Below, piece by piece: positions 9,321-18,502 of a DNA stretch of 64,000 nt. Within the stretch, counting starts at the first letter, position 1, and every line of letters begins with the position of its first letter. The notes beneath the pieces are model-generated. The model was not told the origin of the DNA and made no database searches. It saw nothing but the letters and a program-made list of their open reading frames with translations. Made by a program: the position numbers and the translations under genes. Source of the stretch: Thalassococcus_A lentus (GTDB lineage Bacteria; Pseudomonadota; Alphaproteobacteria; Rhodobacterales; Rhodobacteraceae); NCBI RefSeq assembly GCF_028023555.1, contig NZ_JAQIOY010000006.1, positions 1-64,000 of the forward strand, given 5' to 3'.

Positions 9321-12218
9321 TTAGCTGCGGGGCATCTTCAACACGACACTGCGGCCGCTTTTGTTATACCGCAGTTCAGATTCGCTGATCGCGGACACCC
9401 GGCCACCGTCGATACGGTCGCCGATCTTGACCTTTTTGTAGCGCCCATTGGCCAAGCGGACGAGTGCGCGGCGATTGGACGATGTCCCATAGACACCGAT
9501 CAGGTTGATTTTGTTCAGGTTAATGGCATTCCGAACAGTGGCTGAGCGCGCAACGGATGCAGAGGACGGCACATCAGGACGAACGGTACGAGGGGCAACA
9601 GCCGCTGCCGATGCCGTTTGAACCGGCGCGCGGGTCGCTTCTCGTTCGGCGCGGCGAACGATGGCATTGATGTTGCGCGGGCGCGATACAGGGGCCAGCG
9701 ATCTGGCCACGGCCTGCCGGGTTGCGGGGGCGTCCGGCGCCTCGATCTCGGCTTCTTCCTGCGCTGTCTTGGGGCGCATGTTTGGACGGATTTTGCCCAG
9801 TTCGGCCCGGGAAATACCGCCCAATTCGGCGCGTTCGCGCTGTTCAACCAAATCCGAAGGCCGCGCGTTGGGGCGGAACGCTGCTAGGGCCAGCGCTTCG
9901 GCAGATGGGGGCACGTCTGCGGCATCCGGGGCCTGTGGCGCCGCGAGTGCCGTGCGCAGAGGTGGAGTGACTGGCGGGCGGCCAGCAAAAATACGCAGGC
10001 CTTCAGGGGTCAATGCACCCTGTGCGGTGGCTCGGACCAACCCGCGTTCATCGATATCAAAAACCATTCCAGCAGGCGGGGGCAAGCCGGGATCTTCCAA
10101 TGTTGCGCCCGGTGCAATCCGCCGCGCGTCGGGCAGGGCAACCGCATCAAACTGCTGAACGGCAGGGTCAATCGATGCAACGTAGATGTCTTCGACGTTG
10201 CCCACAGGCAGTTCTGCGGGGGCTGTGGGTGCGCGTTGCCAGATGCCGGTCGCAGCATAGGTGGCGGCGGCTTCTTCGGCGCTGAGCGCCGAGGGTTGTC
10301 GTGGAATGGACAGTGGTGCTTGCACTGGTTCAACCGGCTCGGCGACCCCGGTATCCAGTGCGGCAACCTGCACCGAGGCATCATCCAGTTCCTCTTCGGC
10401 AGGGCGAACGTCCAATTGCTCGGGGTTGACCTCGGGCAGCGCGGCTGGGGCCAGGGCGACTGCGGGTGTTTGATCAGAATTGCGGAAGAAGCGTGCCAGA
10501 CCTTCGTCCATGAAAACCGAAGCCCAAGCCGCAACACCGATCAACAACAACAGCAGGGCAGATGTGAGCATCAGGCCCAGAAAACGAGGTTTGCCCCCCA
10601 CCTGATCCTTGCTGCGTTGGCCGAACACCGTCATGCGTTCGCGCTCGGACTGGCTGGCGGTCAGAGTGGCTGCAGCTGCGCCAGCACCGGCTGTGCCAAC
10701 CAGGCTTGCTTCGTTTCGGCGGGCATCGCGATCGCCTGCAGCGGTTCGGATGGCGGCCAATCTTTGAAGGGCGGCCTTTGACGCAGTGGTTGCCTCGGGT
10801 GCTTTGCGTGCAAGCGTTTGCGCGGTCAAAACACCTGCGGGCATTGGCGGCACGTCATCAATGATGCCATCATCGTTGTGCATTGCTGCGGGTTCGGCTT
10901 CGGGGGCCGGATCAACCGGTTTCTCAGCCTTGCGCCGTTTGGAAAAGAAACCAAATGTCGCGCCTTTGCCGGTGTCTTCTGCCGTATCCTCAGCAACCTC
11001 CTCAGCCTCGATGCGACCATCCGTGATCTTTGCGCCTTTGACACCGGTATCCGCTTTTAGGGATGGCATGAACCGCCGCATTGAACTGGCTGCGGCCGCC
11101 GCGGCGGCGCCCAGCTTTGGCACCGAAGCCGGGGCCTCTGCATCTGCGTCGCGGGTTGCCCGGATCGAGGAAAAGCTGGGGCTCGCCTCTGCCTCTGGGA
11201 TATCGTCCGTCACCTTGGCGGGGATAGCCTCGATCGGCGGTGCGTTTGACACGACAGGCGGCTCGGGGCTGCGCAGCACGGGCGCAGCTGCCGGCGCTGC
11301 TGCGGCGGCCGGGGGCGCTACGGTCGGTGCAGAAGGGGCCGGAGCGACTGGCGCTTTGACCGCATCCTTTGCGACCGGCACTTCTGCCTGAGCACCGCCA
11401 AACCGAGCGGTCGGGGCTGCCGGTTCTTGCGGCTTGGGGTCGGGTTGTGGCTTGGGCGCTGGGGCGGGAGTCGCAAAGCGAGCAGGCTTTTCCTGTGTTG
11501 CCTCGACAACGTCCGGTTTCGCGGCAGGCTTTGCCATTTCGGGCTCTGGCTTGGCTTCTGGTTCTGCCTTGGCAGGCTCAACCACATCGGCCTTGTTCTC
11601 ACTGCGCGAGGACAGGAAGTTGGGTTTGTTGTTCTGGTCTTCCGGAACAAACGCGTTTTTCGTCGGGGCAAATGCATCTTCTGTCGCAGCGATCACGCGC
11701 AACGCTGCTAGCGGGCGTTCCGGTTCTGACTTGCCCTTGAATTGCGCGGCCTTGCCAAAAAACACCGGGCCCTCAAAGGACAGCTCGGGCGCGATGGCAA
11801 GATGGGCAACAGGAACAAAGTTGTGGCTCTTGGCAAAAGCTTCGGCTTCGTCCAGCGTCTCGCGTGCAACGGCGGCGACCATCAGGCGGCCGTTCGCGGT
11901 GCTCACGTCGTAGGCCAGCTGCTCAAAGGTGTAGGGCGTCTCTTTCTCCAACGCCGCCTTGATAGCGGCATCACGGGCGCTTTGATCGCCGCCCAAATCG
12001 GGCAGGTCCAGATAACGCATCTGTTCGTTCGGAATGATCAATCCGACCTGATGCGCGCCACGATGGATGGACCGGGCGGTTTTGCGCAGGCGCGCCATAT
12101 CGCCATCAAGGTCCGAAGATTCCAGAGATACCTCTCCGATCGGCGCCCAACCGCCCGGCATCCGCCGCAGCAGTACGATTCCGTCGAAGGAGAGTGACAA
12201 GGCAAAGTTCAGTCGCAT
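9321..12218 (-). CDS. Large membrane protein with PilM/GspL-like N-terminus and PilP/GspC-like C-terminus
   Basis: Unnamed 965-residue protein. Residues 1-160 resemble the PilM/GspL actin-like fold: LSLSFDGIVLLRR, then GLIIPNEQMRYLDLP and DAAIKAALEKETPY. A long low-complexity Pro/Ala/Glu linker covers about 200-540. One transmembrane helix lies at about 545-567 (MLTSALLLLLIGVAAW). A second disordered region follows, and residues 899-965 (INLIGVYGTSSNRRALVRL, then KVKIGDRIDGGRV) resemble the small beta domain of PilP/GspC. The predicted topology is N-terminus in the cytoplasm and C-terminus in the periplasm. No other type II secretion or type IV pilus gene is nearby. The domain calls are by eye and the function is unknown. 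Confidence 0.72.
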   Translation of the reverse strand: MRLNFALSLSFDGIVLLRRMPGGWAPIGEVSLESSDLDGDMARLRKTARSIHRGAHQVGLIIPNEQMRYLDLPDLGGDQSARDAAIKAALEKETPYTFEQLAYDVSTANGRLMVAAVARETLDEAEAFAKSHNFVPVAHLAIAPELSFEGPVFFGKAAQFKGKSEPERPLAALRVIAATEDAFAPTKNAFVPEDQNNKPNFLSSRSENKADVVEPAKAEPEAKPEPEMAKPAAKPDVVEATQEKPARFATPAPAPKPQPDPKPQEPAAPTARFGGAQAEVPVAKDAVKAPVAPAPSAPTVAPPAAAAAPAAAPVLRSPEPPVVSNAPPIEAIPAKVTDDIPEAEASPSFSSIRATRDADAEAPASVPKLGAAAAAAASSMRRFMPSLKADTGVKGAKITDGRIEAEEVAEDTAEDTGKGATFGFFSKRRKAEKPVDPAPEAEPAAMHNDDGIIDDVPPMPAGVLTAQTLARKAPEATTASKAALQRLAAIRTAAGDRDARRNEASLVGTAGAGAAAATLTASQSERERMTVFGQRSKDQVGGKPRFLGLMLTSALLLLLIGVAAWASVFMDEGLARFFRNSDQTPAVALAPAALPEVNPEQLDVRPAEEELDDASVQVAALDTGVAEPVEPVQAPLSIPRQPSALSAEEAAATYAATGIWQRAPTAPAELPVGNVEDIYVASIDPAVQQFDAVALPDARRIAPGATLEDPGLPPPAGMVFDIDERGLVRATAQGALTPEGLRIFAGRPPVTPPLRTALAAPQAPDAADVPPSAEALALAAFRPNARPSDLVEQRERAELGGISRAELGKIRPNMRPKTAQEEAEIEAPDAPATRQAVARSLAPVSRPRNINAIVRRAEREATRAPVQTASAAAVAPRTVRPDVPSSASVARSATVRNAINLNKINLIGVYGTSSNRRALVRLANGRYKKVKIGDRIDGGRVSAISESELRYNKSGRSVVLKMPRS

Positions 12219-12402
12219 GCGGGCTCTTTAGCAGTCCTGCTATTGCTGTGGGAGTCTTAAGGTTCCACACCCGTATAATACAGCAAAGCTTTGCCGAATA
12301 AAAGAAAAGCAGCGCGCTGCGCTTGCTATTGCCCCAGTGCGGCGTGACATTGAAAATTGATGCGCATTGTTCGATGAGACGGCCTGTTCGAAAGGAAACC
12401 CT

Positions 12403-13110
12403 ATGCTTTTAAAACGTTTTTTCAGTGCGATGGTTCTTGGACTATCCCTGACGGTGACGGCTCTGCCATTGCAGGCGCAAGAGACTGGAGCTGACGTGCC
12501 GACGTTGCGGGTCAACGGACAGGGGGTCGTCACCGCAGCGCCGGATATGGCGAGTCTGACTTTGGGGGTGACAGAACGGGCCAAAACGGCGCCCGAAGCC
12601 ATGGATGCGGTCTCTCAAAGCGTGTCAGCCATTCTGACCCGATTGAAAGCCGCTGGAATCAGCGGGGCAGATGTTCAGACGTCCGATCTGTCGCTTGGTC
12701 CGATCTGGGATAACCGGTCCTCGGGCAATCGACCAGAGGTTTCTGGGTTCGAGGCCTCGAACCGTCTGACAATCCGGGTGCGTGATTTGGATCGTTTGGG
12801 TGATGTCTTGGGGGCGGCTTTAGAAGACGGCGCCAATCGAATGTCCGGGCTTCGGTTCGGCCTGACAGAGCGGCGCCCGCTCGAGGATGAAGCGCGCCGT
12901 GCGGCGGTCGCGGATGCCTTGGCCAAAGCGCAGCTTTATGCAGAAGCCGCAGGTGTCACACTTGGGCCCATTCTGTCGATCAGCGAGGGGTTCGTTTCAC
13001 GACCGGAGCCCGGGATCATGATGGCCGCACGCGCTGAATCGGTCCCGGTGGCCGCGGGTGAAACGGGCATATCTGCGCAGGTCCAAATGGTCTTTGCACT
13101 GCAGCCCTAG
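12403..13110 (+). CDS. SIMPL (DUF541) domain periplasmic protein
   Basis: A 235-residue exported protein with an N-terminal signal peptide (hydrophobic MVLGLSLTVTALPLQAQ, probable cleavage after AQA). The SIMPL/DUF541 fold follows: LRVNGQGVVTAAPDMASLTLGV at the start and a basic/acidic RRPLEDEARRAAVADALAKA helix near the middle. Family members are periplasmic or outer-membrane proteins of uncertain role, sometimes linked to oxidative stress. I chose the ATG at 12403 because AAAGGA precedes it and the signal peptide starts there. Confidence 0.86.
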   Translation: MLLKRFFSAMVLGLSLTVTALPLQAQETGADVPTLRVNGQGVVTAAPDMASLTLGVTERAKTAPEAMDAVSQSVSAILTRLKAAGISGADVQTSDLSLGPIWDNRSSGNRPEVSGFEASNRLTIRVRDLDRLGDVLGAALEDGANRMSGLRFGLTERRPLEDEARRAAVADALAKAQLYAEAAGVTLGPILSISEGFVSRPEPGIMMAARAESVPVAAGETGISAQVQMVFALQP

Positions 13111-13120
13111 CGCGGGAATT

Positions 13121-13416
13121 TCAACTTTGCAAAGCGCCGGGCCGCATGCCGGGCAGACGCCATAACCATTGGCCTGACATCCATATGAGCGGATCGAGGC
13201 GTTTTGCGGGGTCCATACCGATGTTGATCAAGTCGAACGGGTGGCACTGGCGATCGGGGCGGCCGTAGAACCAGTTGTACCGTTCGCCGTCCCATTCCGA
13301 TTCCGGTGTCAGATCATGCCGCGCCGAAAAAACGCTGCCGCTTAGATTTCCGGCAGAAGATGTTGCTGGATGGCGGCGCGCAATTGCTGAAGCGCACTCT
13401 TCTTGCGCGCCGCCAT
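13121..13416 (-). pseudogene. Small Trp-rich protein gene, apparently frameshifted
   Basis: On the minus strand directly after metY, an ATG at 13416 opens 24 codons (MAARKKSALQQLRAAIQQ and on) that end at TAA (13342-13344). A second frame is open from the metY stop to TGA at 13121-13123. Its last 60 residues look like a real globular protein: EWDGERYNWFYGRPD, CHPFDLINIGMDPAKRLDP, LIWMSGQWLWRLPG. This second frame has no ATG or GTG before its mid-region Met. The two pieces are best explained as one gene of about 95 codons broken by a frameshift near 13340-13365, either a true mutation or a sequence error. I do not recognise the family. Confidence 0.5.
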
Positions 13417-13420
13417 GAAT

Positions 13421-14710
13421 TTAGCGCGCCGCGTTCAGCGCACGGTCCAGATCAGCGATCAGATCATCAGCTTCTTCTGTGCCAATCGAAATCCGAACCA
13501 CGTTGGGCGCCGCACCTGCAGCAACCTGTTGTTCCACCGTCAACTGGCGGTGCGTGGTCGATGCGGAGTGGATCACAAGGCTGCGGGTGTCGCCAAGGTT
13601 GGCAACATGGCTGAAAATTTCGAGGTTATCGACGAATTTCACGCAGCTTTCGTAGCCGCCCTTGAGTGCGATGGTGAACAGGCCACCGGCGCCCTTGGGG
13701 CAGATTTTTGACACCCGTTTGTTGTAGGGTGAAGACTTGAGACCGGCGTAGGTGACCGCTTCGACCGCGTCATGTGTTTCCAACCAGGATGCGACTTTTT
13801 CAGCGTTTTCAACGTGCTTTTGCATGCGCAGCGACAAGGTTTCGATCCCCATCAGCGTGTAGTGCGCTGCTTGTGGGTTCAGCGTCATGCCCAGATCACG
13901 CAGGCCGATCGCGATCCCGTGGAAGGTGAAGGCCAGCGGGCCAAAAGTCTCGTGGAACTTGAGCCCGTGATAGGCTGGCTCTGCCGCCGAGAGCGATGGG
14001 AACTTGTCAGATGCAGACCAGTCGAACTTGCCCGAATCGATCACGACGCCGCCGGTTACGGTGCCGTTGCCGGTCAGGTACTTGGTCATCGAATGCACAA
14101 CGAGGGTCGCGCCGTGTTCGATTGGCCGGCACAGGTAAGGCGAAGCCGAGGTGTTGTCGACAATCAAAGGAATGCCCGCCTCATCCGCGACACCGGCGAT
14201 GGCGTCGAGGTCGGTGATGTAGCCACCCGGATTCGCGATCGACTCGCAGAATACGGCGCGTGTGTCGTCGTCGATCGCGGCCTTGACGGCGTCCAGATCG
14301 TCGAAGTCGACAAAGGTGCAGGACCAACCAAAGCGTTTGATCGTCTGGCTGAACTGCGTGACAGTACCACCGTAAAGCCTTGTGCTGGCGACGATATTTT
14401 TGCCAGGGCCCATCAGAGGGAACAGCGCCATGATCTGCGCGGCATGACCTGAAGAACAGCAAACAGCACCGACACCGCCTTCGAGTGTGGCCATGCGTTC
14501 CTGTAGTGCCGCGACCGTTGGGTTGGTCAGGCGCGAATAGATATAGCCGACTTCCTGCAGGTTGAACAAAGCAGCGGCGTGTTCGGCATCGCGAAACACA
14601 TAGGCTGTTGTCTGGTAAATCGGTGTTTGCCGCGCGCCGGTTGCCGGGTCTGGGCGGGCGCCTGCGTGGATTTGCAGCGTGTCAAAGCCGTATTCGGGTC
14701 CGTCGGTCAT
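13421..14710 (-). CDS. metY: O-acetylhomoserine aminocarboxypropyltransferase / sulfhydrylase
   Basis: PLP enzyme (429 residues) that makes homocysteine from O-acetylhomoserine and sulfide, or methionine from methanethiol, in the cytoplasm. Cys/Met-metabolism PLP family signatures: FDTLQIHAGARPDPATGARQ at the N-terminus, YSRLTNPT, the phosphate-binding CSSGHAA region, VDNTSASPYLCRPI, and the PLP lysine in HSMTKYLTGNG. I chose the ATG at 14710 because AGGGAGG precedes it; an open extension upstream has no family resemblance. No SAM riboswitch fold was recognised in the leader. Confidence 0.94.
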   Translation of the reverse strand: MTDGPEYGFDTLQIHAGARPDPATGARQTPIYQTTAYVFRDAEHAAALFNLQEVGYIYSRLTNPTVAALQERMATLEGGVGAVCCSSGHAAQIMALFPLMGPGKNIVASTRLYGGTVTQFSQTIKRFGWSCTFVDFDDLDAVKAAIDDDTRAVFCESIANPGGYITDLDAIAGVADEAGIPLIVDNTSASPYLCRPIEHGATLVVHSMTKYLTGNGTVTGGVVIDSGKFDWSASDKFPSLSAAEPAYHGLKFHETFGPLAFTFHGIAIGLRDLGMTLNPQAAHYTLMGIETLSLRMQKHVENAEKVASWLETHDAVEAVTYAGLKSSPYNKRVSKICPKGAGGLFTIALKGGYESCVKFVDNLEIFSHVANLGDTRSLVIHSASTTHRQLTVEQQVAAGAAPNVVRISIGTEEADDLIADLDRALNAAR

Positions 14711-15043
14711 GGGATCCTCCCTGAAGTTTGTGCTGCCGCAAGGATTAGGCCATTGCATGCCAGCCCACAACGGCCCCTGTTCTTCATCCTCGGACAAAGA
14801 CCACTTTTCCATGAATGACCGCAAAAGTGTGACGCTGTCCTGATCAAGCGCTGTGTCACATAACATTTGCCCAATGATCAGGCCGGGTTGGTTTTCTTCA
14901 TCAGGTGGATCTTTTCAGGGCCTCAATTCGGTCAAACCATTGCTTTGACAAGGTCCCCAATATGCCAGAGCCGCGACGCAGTGTTGTCCAAGTGTTCGAA
15001 GATACAAAGCGCAAGAGCGAAGAACGAGCGGGAGCGGACATCC
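14711..15043. other. Intergenic region between divergent metY and DUF1444 gene
   Basis: These 333 bases separate two divergent genes and must hold both promoters. A reading frame extends upstream from metY through part of it, but its composition is unlike a conserved protein. I could not identify a riboswitch, a strong terminator or a repeat here. Confidence 0.6.
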
Positions 15044-15895
15044 GTGCAAAAGACCGATACTCTCGAAGACGGGCGACTGTCTCCGAAGCAACTGCTGGCG
15101 TATATTTCTGCAGAATTGCGACGTGCGCTGCCCAGCCATGAAATTGCTCCTGCAACTGACGAGCCGGGACAGGTGAGGCTGATCGACAAGTCCAGCGGTG
15201 CCGAAGAGGCTCGCCTCGATCTTGCCAATCTTTTGGCCGAGATTTTTTCGGCGCCCTTCGACGCGTCGCTGATCGACGAACGGGTGACGGCCTTTGTGGA
15301 AATGGCCCGCATTGCATTGGTCGAACCGAACGTTGATCCCAATTCCATCTTCCCTGCACTGCGGCACGCGGAATTTCTGGAAACCTACAGGGATAACGCT
15401 TTTGTCCGGCCCGGGCCGGGGGATTGCAGCGTGATCCTGATGCAGGATCTGGATGCGCAGGTCGGGACCTTTCCCAGAAGCCGGGGAAAAGCGGCTGGCT
15501 GGAGCGAAGAAACCCTTTGGCTTCAGGCTGAAAAGAACTTTGCCGAAGTGCTGGAAAGCATCCAGTTGCGCGAATCTGCGCCAGGTGTCTTCAGCATCTG
15601 GCTGGATCACCTGGAATGGAACAGCAACAGTTTGCTGCTGTCGCCCAAGACGTTGAAGGGCATTCAGGCCGAGATCGGGGCTGAGTGTGTCTTGGTCGCG
15701 GCCCCCAGCCGCGAAAGCGTGGAAATGATCGATGCCACGGACACGGACGCCTTCCGGCGTTTGGAGCAATGGATGCAGGATTGTTTGGACATGCCCCATC
15801 CGCAGTCAGAATTTGTCTACACTTTGTGTGATGAAGGCCGGAAACTGCAGCCGCGGTTCTTTTCGGATCGGGGTGTCCTGCGGGCGATGAACTGA
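15044..15895 (+). CDS. DUF1444 family protein
   Basis: A soluble cytoplasmic protein of about 283 residues resembling DUF1444: an N-terminal helical region, then FPALRHAEFLE, a central GDCSVILMQDLDAQVG strand region, and a C-terminal half with WLDHLEWNSNSLLLSPK. I chose the GTG at 15044, preceded by GGGAGCG; an earlier open frame from 14867 lacks conserved-looking sequence. It is divergent from metY. The function of the family is unknown. Confidence 0.75.
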   Translation: MQKTDTLEDGRLSPKQLLAYISAELRRALPSHEIAPATDEPGQVRLIDKSSGAEEARLDLANLLAEIFSAPFDASLIDERVTAFVEMARIALVEPNVDPNSIFPALRHAEFLETYRDNAFVRPGPGDCSVILMQDLDAQVGTFPRSRGKAAGWSEETLWLQAEKNFAEVLESIQLRESAPGVFSIWLDHLEWNSNSLLLSPKTLKGIQAEIGAECVLVAAPSRESVEMIDATDTDAFRRLEQWMQDCLDMPHPQSEFVYTLCDEGRKLQPRFFSDRGVLRAMN

Positions 15896-15905
15896 CGGAA
15901 AGTGA

Positions 15906-15924
15906 GCCCGTCTGACGGACGGGC
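15906..15924. terminator. Hairpin between convergent DUF1444 gene and glycosyltransferase-like gene
   Basis: Inverted repeat GCCCGTC - TGACG - GACGGGC between two convergent genes. There is no U-run on either side, so it may slow rather than end transcription, or have another role. Confidence 0.35.
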
Positions 15925-15934
15925 GCACGACAGA

Positions 15935-17017
15935 TCAACGCATCCAGAACCCTTCACGCTTGATCGTGTTTCGAATGGCTTGCTCCCGGCGGGGCAGGTC
16001 ATCGCGGTCAAACAGCGCCCGCACTTTGTGCCCGCGTCCCTGGTAAATCATACGTTTGAACGGGTCATACTGCTTGAGGACCTTTTTGATCTTGTTGGGT
16101 TCTGCAAGGCTTTCCAAAAGATCGACGACGCTGTCAGGTTCGCGCGCATAGAGTAGGGGCAGCACGCGGTAGTGACAGGTCGTAGCGCCGTCCAGAAGAC
16201 CTTCAGGCAAAGTGTTACGGCCACCGCCCAACCCGTGGATAACCAAAGGCAGCGCGATCTGGTCCAGCCATGGATCCAGCGATTGGCACACCAATTCACG
16301 CGGCGGGTCGTTTTTGATCGAAAGTGCGTAGTCCAGAAAACGCTGACCAAATTCATGCGGACATTTGTAAAAGAAAAAACCCGCGTTGAAGTACAGGTAA
16401 CGCTGCCAGTATTCGTCGGGCCAGCTCAGGTCCAGCGAGCTCTCGAAATCCAGACCGAACCGATCATAGAGCGATTTCCATGTTTGCGCGTAGCCGGGGC
16501 CATAAAGTTCGATTTGTGGCCATGTATCTTCGCGTCGCATCGATGCGGTCGGCCGCTCGAAATCGAACGGAACACGCGTAAGATCCTGCAAAACCAGCGT
16601 GTCTGTATCAAAGAAAACAAATGGCTCGCCCTTTGGCATCGCCAGCAGGGCCTCGATCTTGTTGCCATAGGGGTAGGCGTGGCCGAAATGCCGGTTTTCA
16701 AACGGCACGAACACCGCCCCGAGATCTTCCAGCAAGGCGCGGGTGTTTGGATCGCGGATCGAAGGATCGTTTGGCCAGTTCGGGCCGGGCTGCGGTTCCG
16801 CTATATAAAGTTTGCAAGGACGGCCCGCGCTGGCGCGTTGCAAAGAGGCCGCAAACAGAATGGCTTCGTACTGCAATCGCCCGGCCTGACCGACGATCAT
16901 GATGTTGAAAGGCTTGGTTTTCGGCGGCAAGGGTTTCTTGGCCGGGGGTATCCGTGCTGGCTTGGCCGCGCTCTTTTTCGGAGCGGCTTTGGACGTTTTG
17001 GCCTTGGTTTTCGCCAT
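15935..17017 (-). CDS. Glycosyltransferase-like protein with basic N-terminal tail
   Basis: A 360-residue protein. Residues 1-36 are Lys/Ala/Pro rich (AKTKAKTSKAAPKKSA), probably disordered and able to bind acidic partners. Then come NIMIVGQAGRLQYEAILFAASL, a region with DTDTLVLQDL (a DxD motif like those binding metal and sugar nucleotide) at about 137, and Trp/Tyr-rich YWQRYLYFNAGFFFYKCP. The order suggests a GT-A type nucleotide-diphospho-sugar transferase, but the family is not one I can name. No polysaccharide genes are adjacent. Confidence 0.65.
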   Translation of the reverse strand: MAKTKAKTSKAAPKKSAAKPARIPPAKKPLPPKTKPFNIMIVGQAGRLQYEAILFAASLQRASAGRPCKLYIAEPQPGPNWPNDPSIRDPNTRALLEDLGAVFVPFENRHFGHAYPYGNKIEALLAMPKGEPFVFFDTDTLVLQDLTRVPFDFERPTASMRREDTWPQIELYGPGYAQTWKSLYDRFGLDFESSLDLSWPDEYWQRYLYFNAGFFFYKCPHEFGQRFLDYALSIKNDPPRELVCQSLDPWLDQIALPLVIHGLGGGRNTLPEGLLDGATTCHYRVLPLLYAREPDSVVDLLESLAEPNKIKKVLKQYDPFKRMIYQGRGHKVRALFDRDDLPRREQAIRNTIKREGFWMR

Positions 17018-17144
17018 TTCTGGACCTGCTCGTTCTTGGGCTGACTTGCCTTTTGGCGCAGTATAGGGCCGATTGGCTCAAGAAAAAAAGCGCGATCTCA
17101 ATTTAGACGGCAGCGCAAACGATATTTAAAAAGGGAGAGTTGCA

Positions 17145-17678
17145 GTGTTGGACATTATTCTTTTGGTCATAGCGACTGCCATGGGCGGTGGGGCAGGCTC
17201 TGGTCAGGCGGATGCGGCGGCCGCCGAGGCGCCACCTGTCAGCGGCGGTGTGCCAAGCGAAGCGGCTGCACCATCTGCACAGGAACGCGCACGCCAAGCC
17301 TATACAGCAGAGCCTCAGGTCGCGACCGGCAAGTTCACAACCGCGCTTGAGGTCAAGCCGATCCTGACGGCTACCAAAGGCAACTGGGTTGCCGTGCGTG
17401 ACTGGCAAGGACAGGACCTGATCTATCTGTCGCATCTGTTGGCGTGGCGCTGTGGTTTGGCTGCCGCGCATGTCGGGATCAACGGTGAGCCACCCGAGGC
17501 CTGGGACCTGCCGCCTTGTCTCGTTGACACGGCGCAGCCGAATGCAATTCCGGACGATGCTGTGATTTACAAGGCTTTTCCGCCCGGTTCGATCCAGACC
17601 ATCACGGTCGAATTGACCTATGATGATCTGAGCACCGACAGCGCGTTTTTTGAACGCAAGGCCGTTTTGCTGCCTTGA
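17145..17678 (+). CDS. Exported hypothetical protein
   Basis: A 177-residue protein with a short hydrophobic N-terminus (LDIILLVIATAMGGGAGSG), followed by an Ala/Pro-rich linker. A compact domain from about 55 onward has KGNWVAVRDWQGQDLIYLSHL and a Cys pair (WRCG and PPCLVD) that could form a disulfide in the periplasm. The start is GTG at 17145, after AAGGGAGAG. I do not recognise a named family. It converges on the UPF0173 gene. Confidence 0.65.
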   Translation: MLDIILLVIATAMGGGAGSGQADAAAAEAPPVSGGVPSEAAAPSAQERARQAYTAEPQVATGKFTTALEVKPILTATKGNWVAVRDWQGQDLIYLSHLLAWRCGLAAAHVGINGEPPEAWDLPPCLVDTAQPNAIPDDAVIYKAFPPGSIQTITVELTYDDLSTDSAFFERKAVLLP

Positions 17679-17688
17679 TCGGAAGTCA

Positions 17689-17712
17689 GGCGCGCCACAC
17701 GGCGCGCCCGGT
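17689..17712. terminator. Hairpin between convergent genes at 17.7 kb
   Basis: GGCGCGCC - ACAC - GGCGCGCC forms an 8-base GC stem followed by CGGTTTC. It lies between the convergent hypothetical gene and the UPF0173 hydrolase. The U-run is weak, so efficiency is uncertain. Confidence 0.5.
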
Positions 17713-17713
17713 T

Positions 17714-18406
17714 TCAAAGCTCGATGGCTTGCATCACCTGTGGTTCGACGACCTGAACGCCCGGCAACCCATCGGCCAAAACTTCGGCTGACTGTTCGAG
17801 CAAGGGGAACGTCCTGTAGTGGCATGGAATGACGGTCTTGAAGTCGAAATACCGTTTGGCGGCATAGGCGGCCTGTTTCATGTCCATGGTGAAATATCCA
17901 CCCGCAGACAGGATGCCGATGTCAGGTTTGAAGTAGTCGCCCATCCAATCCATATCGGCCATGACACCAGTGTCACCGGACACATAGAGCGTTTTGCCTT
18001 CGCCCGAGATTATGAACCCGGTTTCCGTGCCGGTATAAAGCGGACGATCATCAACCATCATAGATGACGAATGTGATGCGGGCACCATGGTTGCGGTGAC
18101 GTTACCCATTTCGATCGTGCCGCCTAAATTAAATCCGTGTCCGTCGGTCGCGCCTTGACTGCTCAGAAATTTCGCCAGTTCGTTCATGCCCGAGACTGGA
18201 GCGCCGGTTTTCTTGGATATGTCGACAATATCGGCCGTATGATCAAAGTGACCGTGCGTGACCAAAATGTGGGTCGCCCCGGCGATTGCTGCTTCGCCGT
18301 CCTGACCTTCCATCATGGGGTTACCAGTTAACCAAGGATCGATCAGCAACACCTGATCCCCGATCTCTACGCGAAAACTCCCGTGGCCCATCCAGATGAT
18401 CTGCAT
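17714..18406 (-). CDS. UPF0173 metal-dependent hydrolase (metallo-beta-lactamase fold)
   Basis: A 230-residue metallo-hydrolase of the UPF0173 group. The zinc-site motif THGHFDHTAD is at about residue 50. Further ligands are probably in VPASHSSS, VSGDTGVMADM and the C-terminal PCHYRTFP. The N-terminal MQIIWMGHGSFRVE is typical. I chose the ATG at 18406; the open frame upstream is not family-like. The substrate is unknown. Confidence 0.88.
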   Translation of the reverse strand: MQIIWMGHGSFRVEIGDQVLLIDPWLTGNPMMEGQDGEAAIAGATHILVTHGHFDHTADIVDISKKTGAPVSGMNELAKFLSSQGATDGHGFNLGGTIEMGNVTATMVPASHSSSMMVDDRPLYTGTETGFIISGEGKTLYVSGDTGVMADMDWMGDYFKPDIGILSAGGYFTMDMKQAAYAAKRYFDFKTVIPCHYRTFPLLEQSAEVLADGLPGVQVVEPQVMQAIEL

Positions 18407-18502
18407 AGCGCATCTCCTATTCGCTTTTGGTTCAATCGCGTTAACTGTAGCCCGGGTTTGCAAGAAAACGATACGAAATTTGGATGTTCCCGGTGAGGCC
18501 TC

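Noticed and set aside
13107..13295. 62-codon minus-strand frame (MGRRTVQLVL and on)
   Set aside because: Arg/Pro-rich shadow; the neighbouring frame with EWDGERYNWFYG is far more protein-like.
14711..14866. In-frame N-terminal extension of metY and possible SAM riboswitch in its leader
   Set aside because: The extension has no family resemblance and a clear RBS precedes the ATG at 14710. No SAM riboswitch pairing pattern could be recognised by eye.
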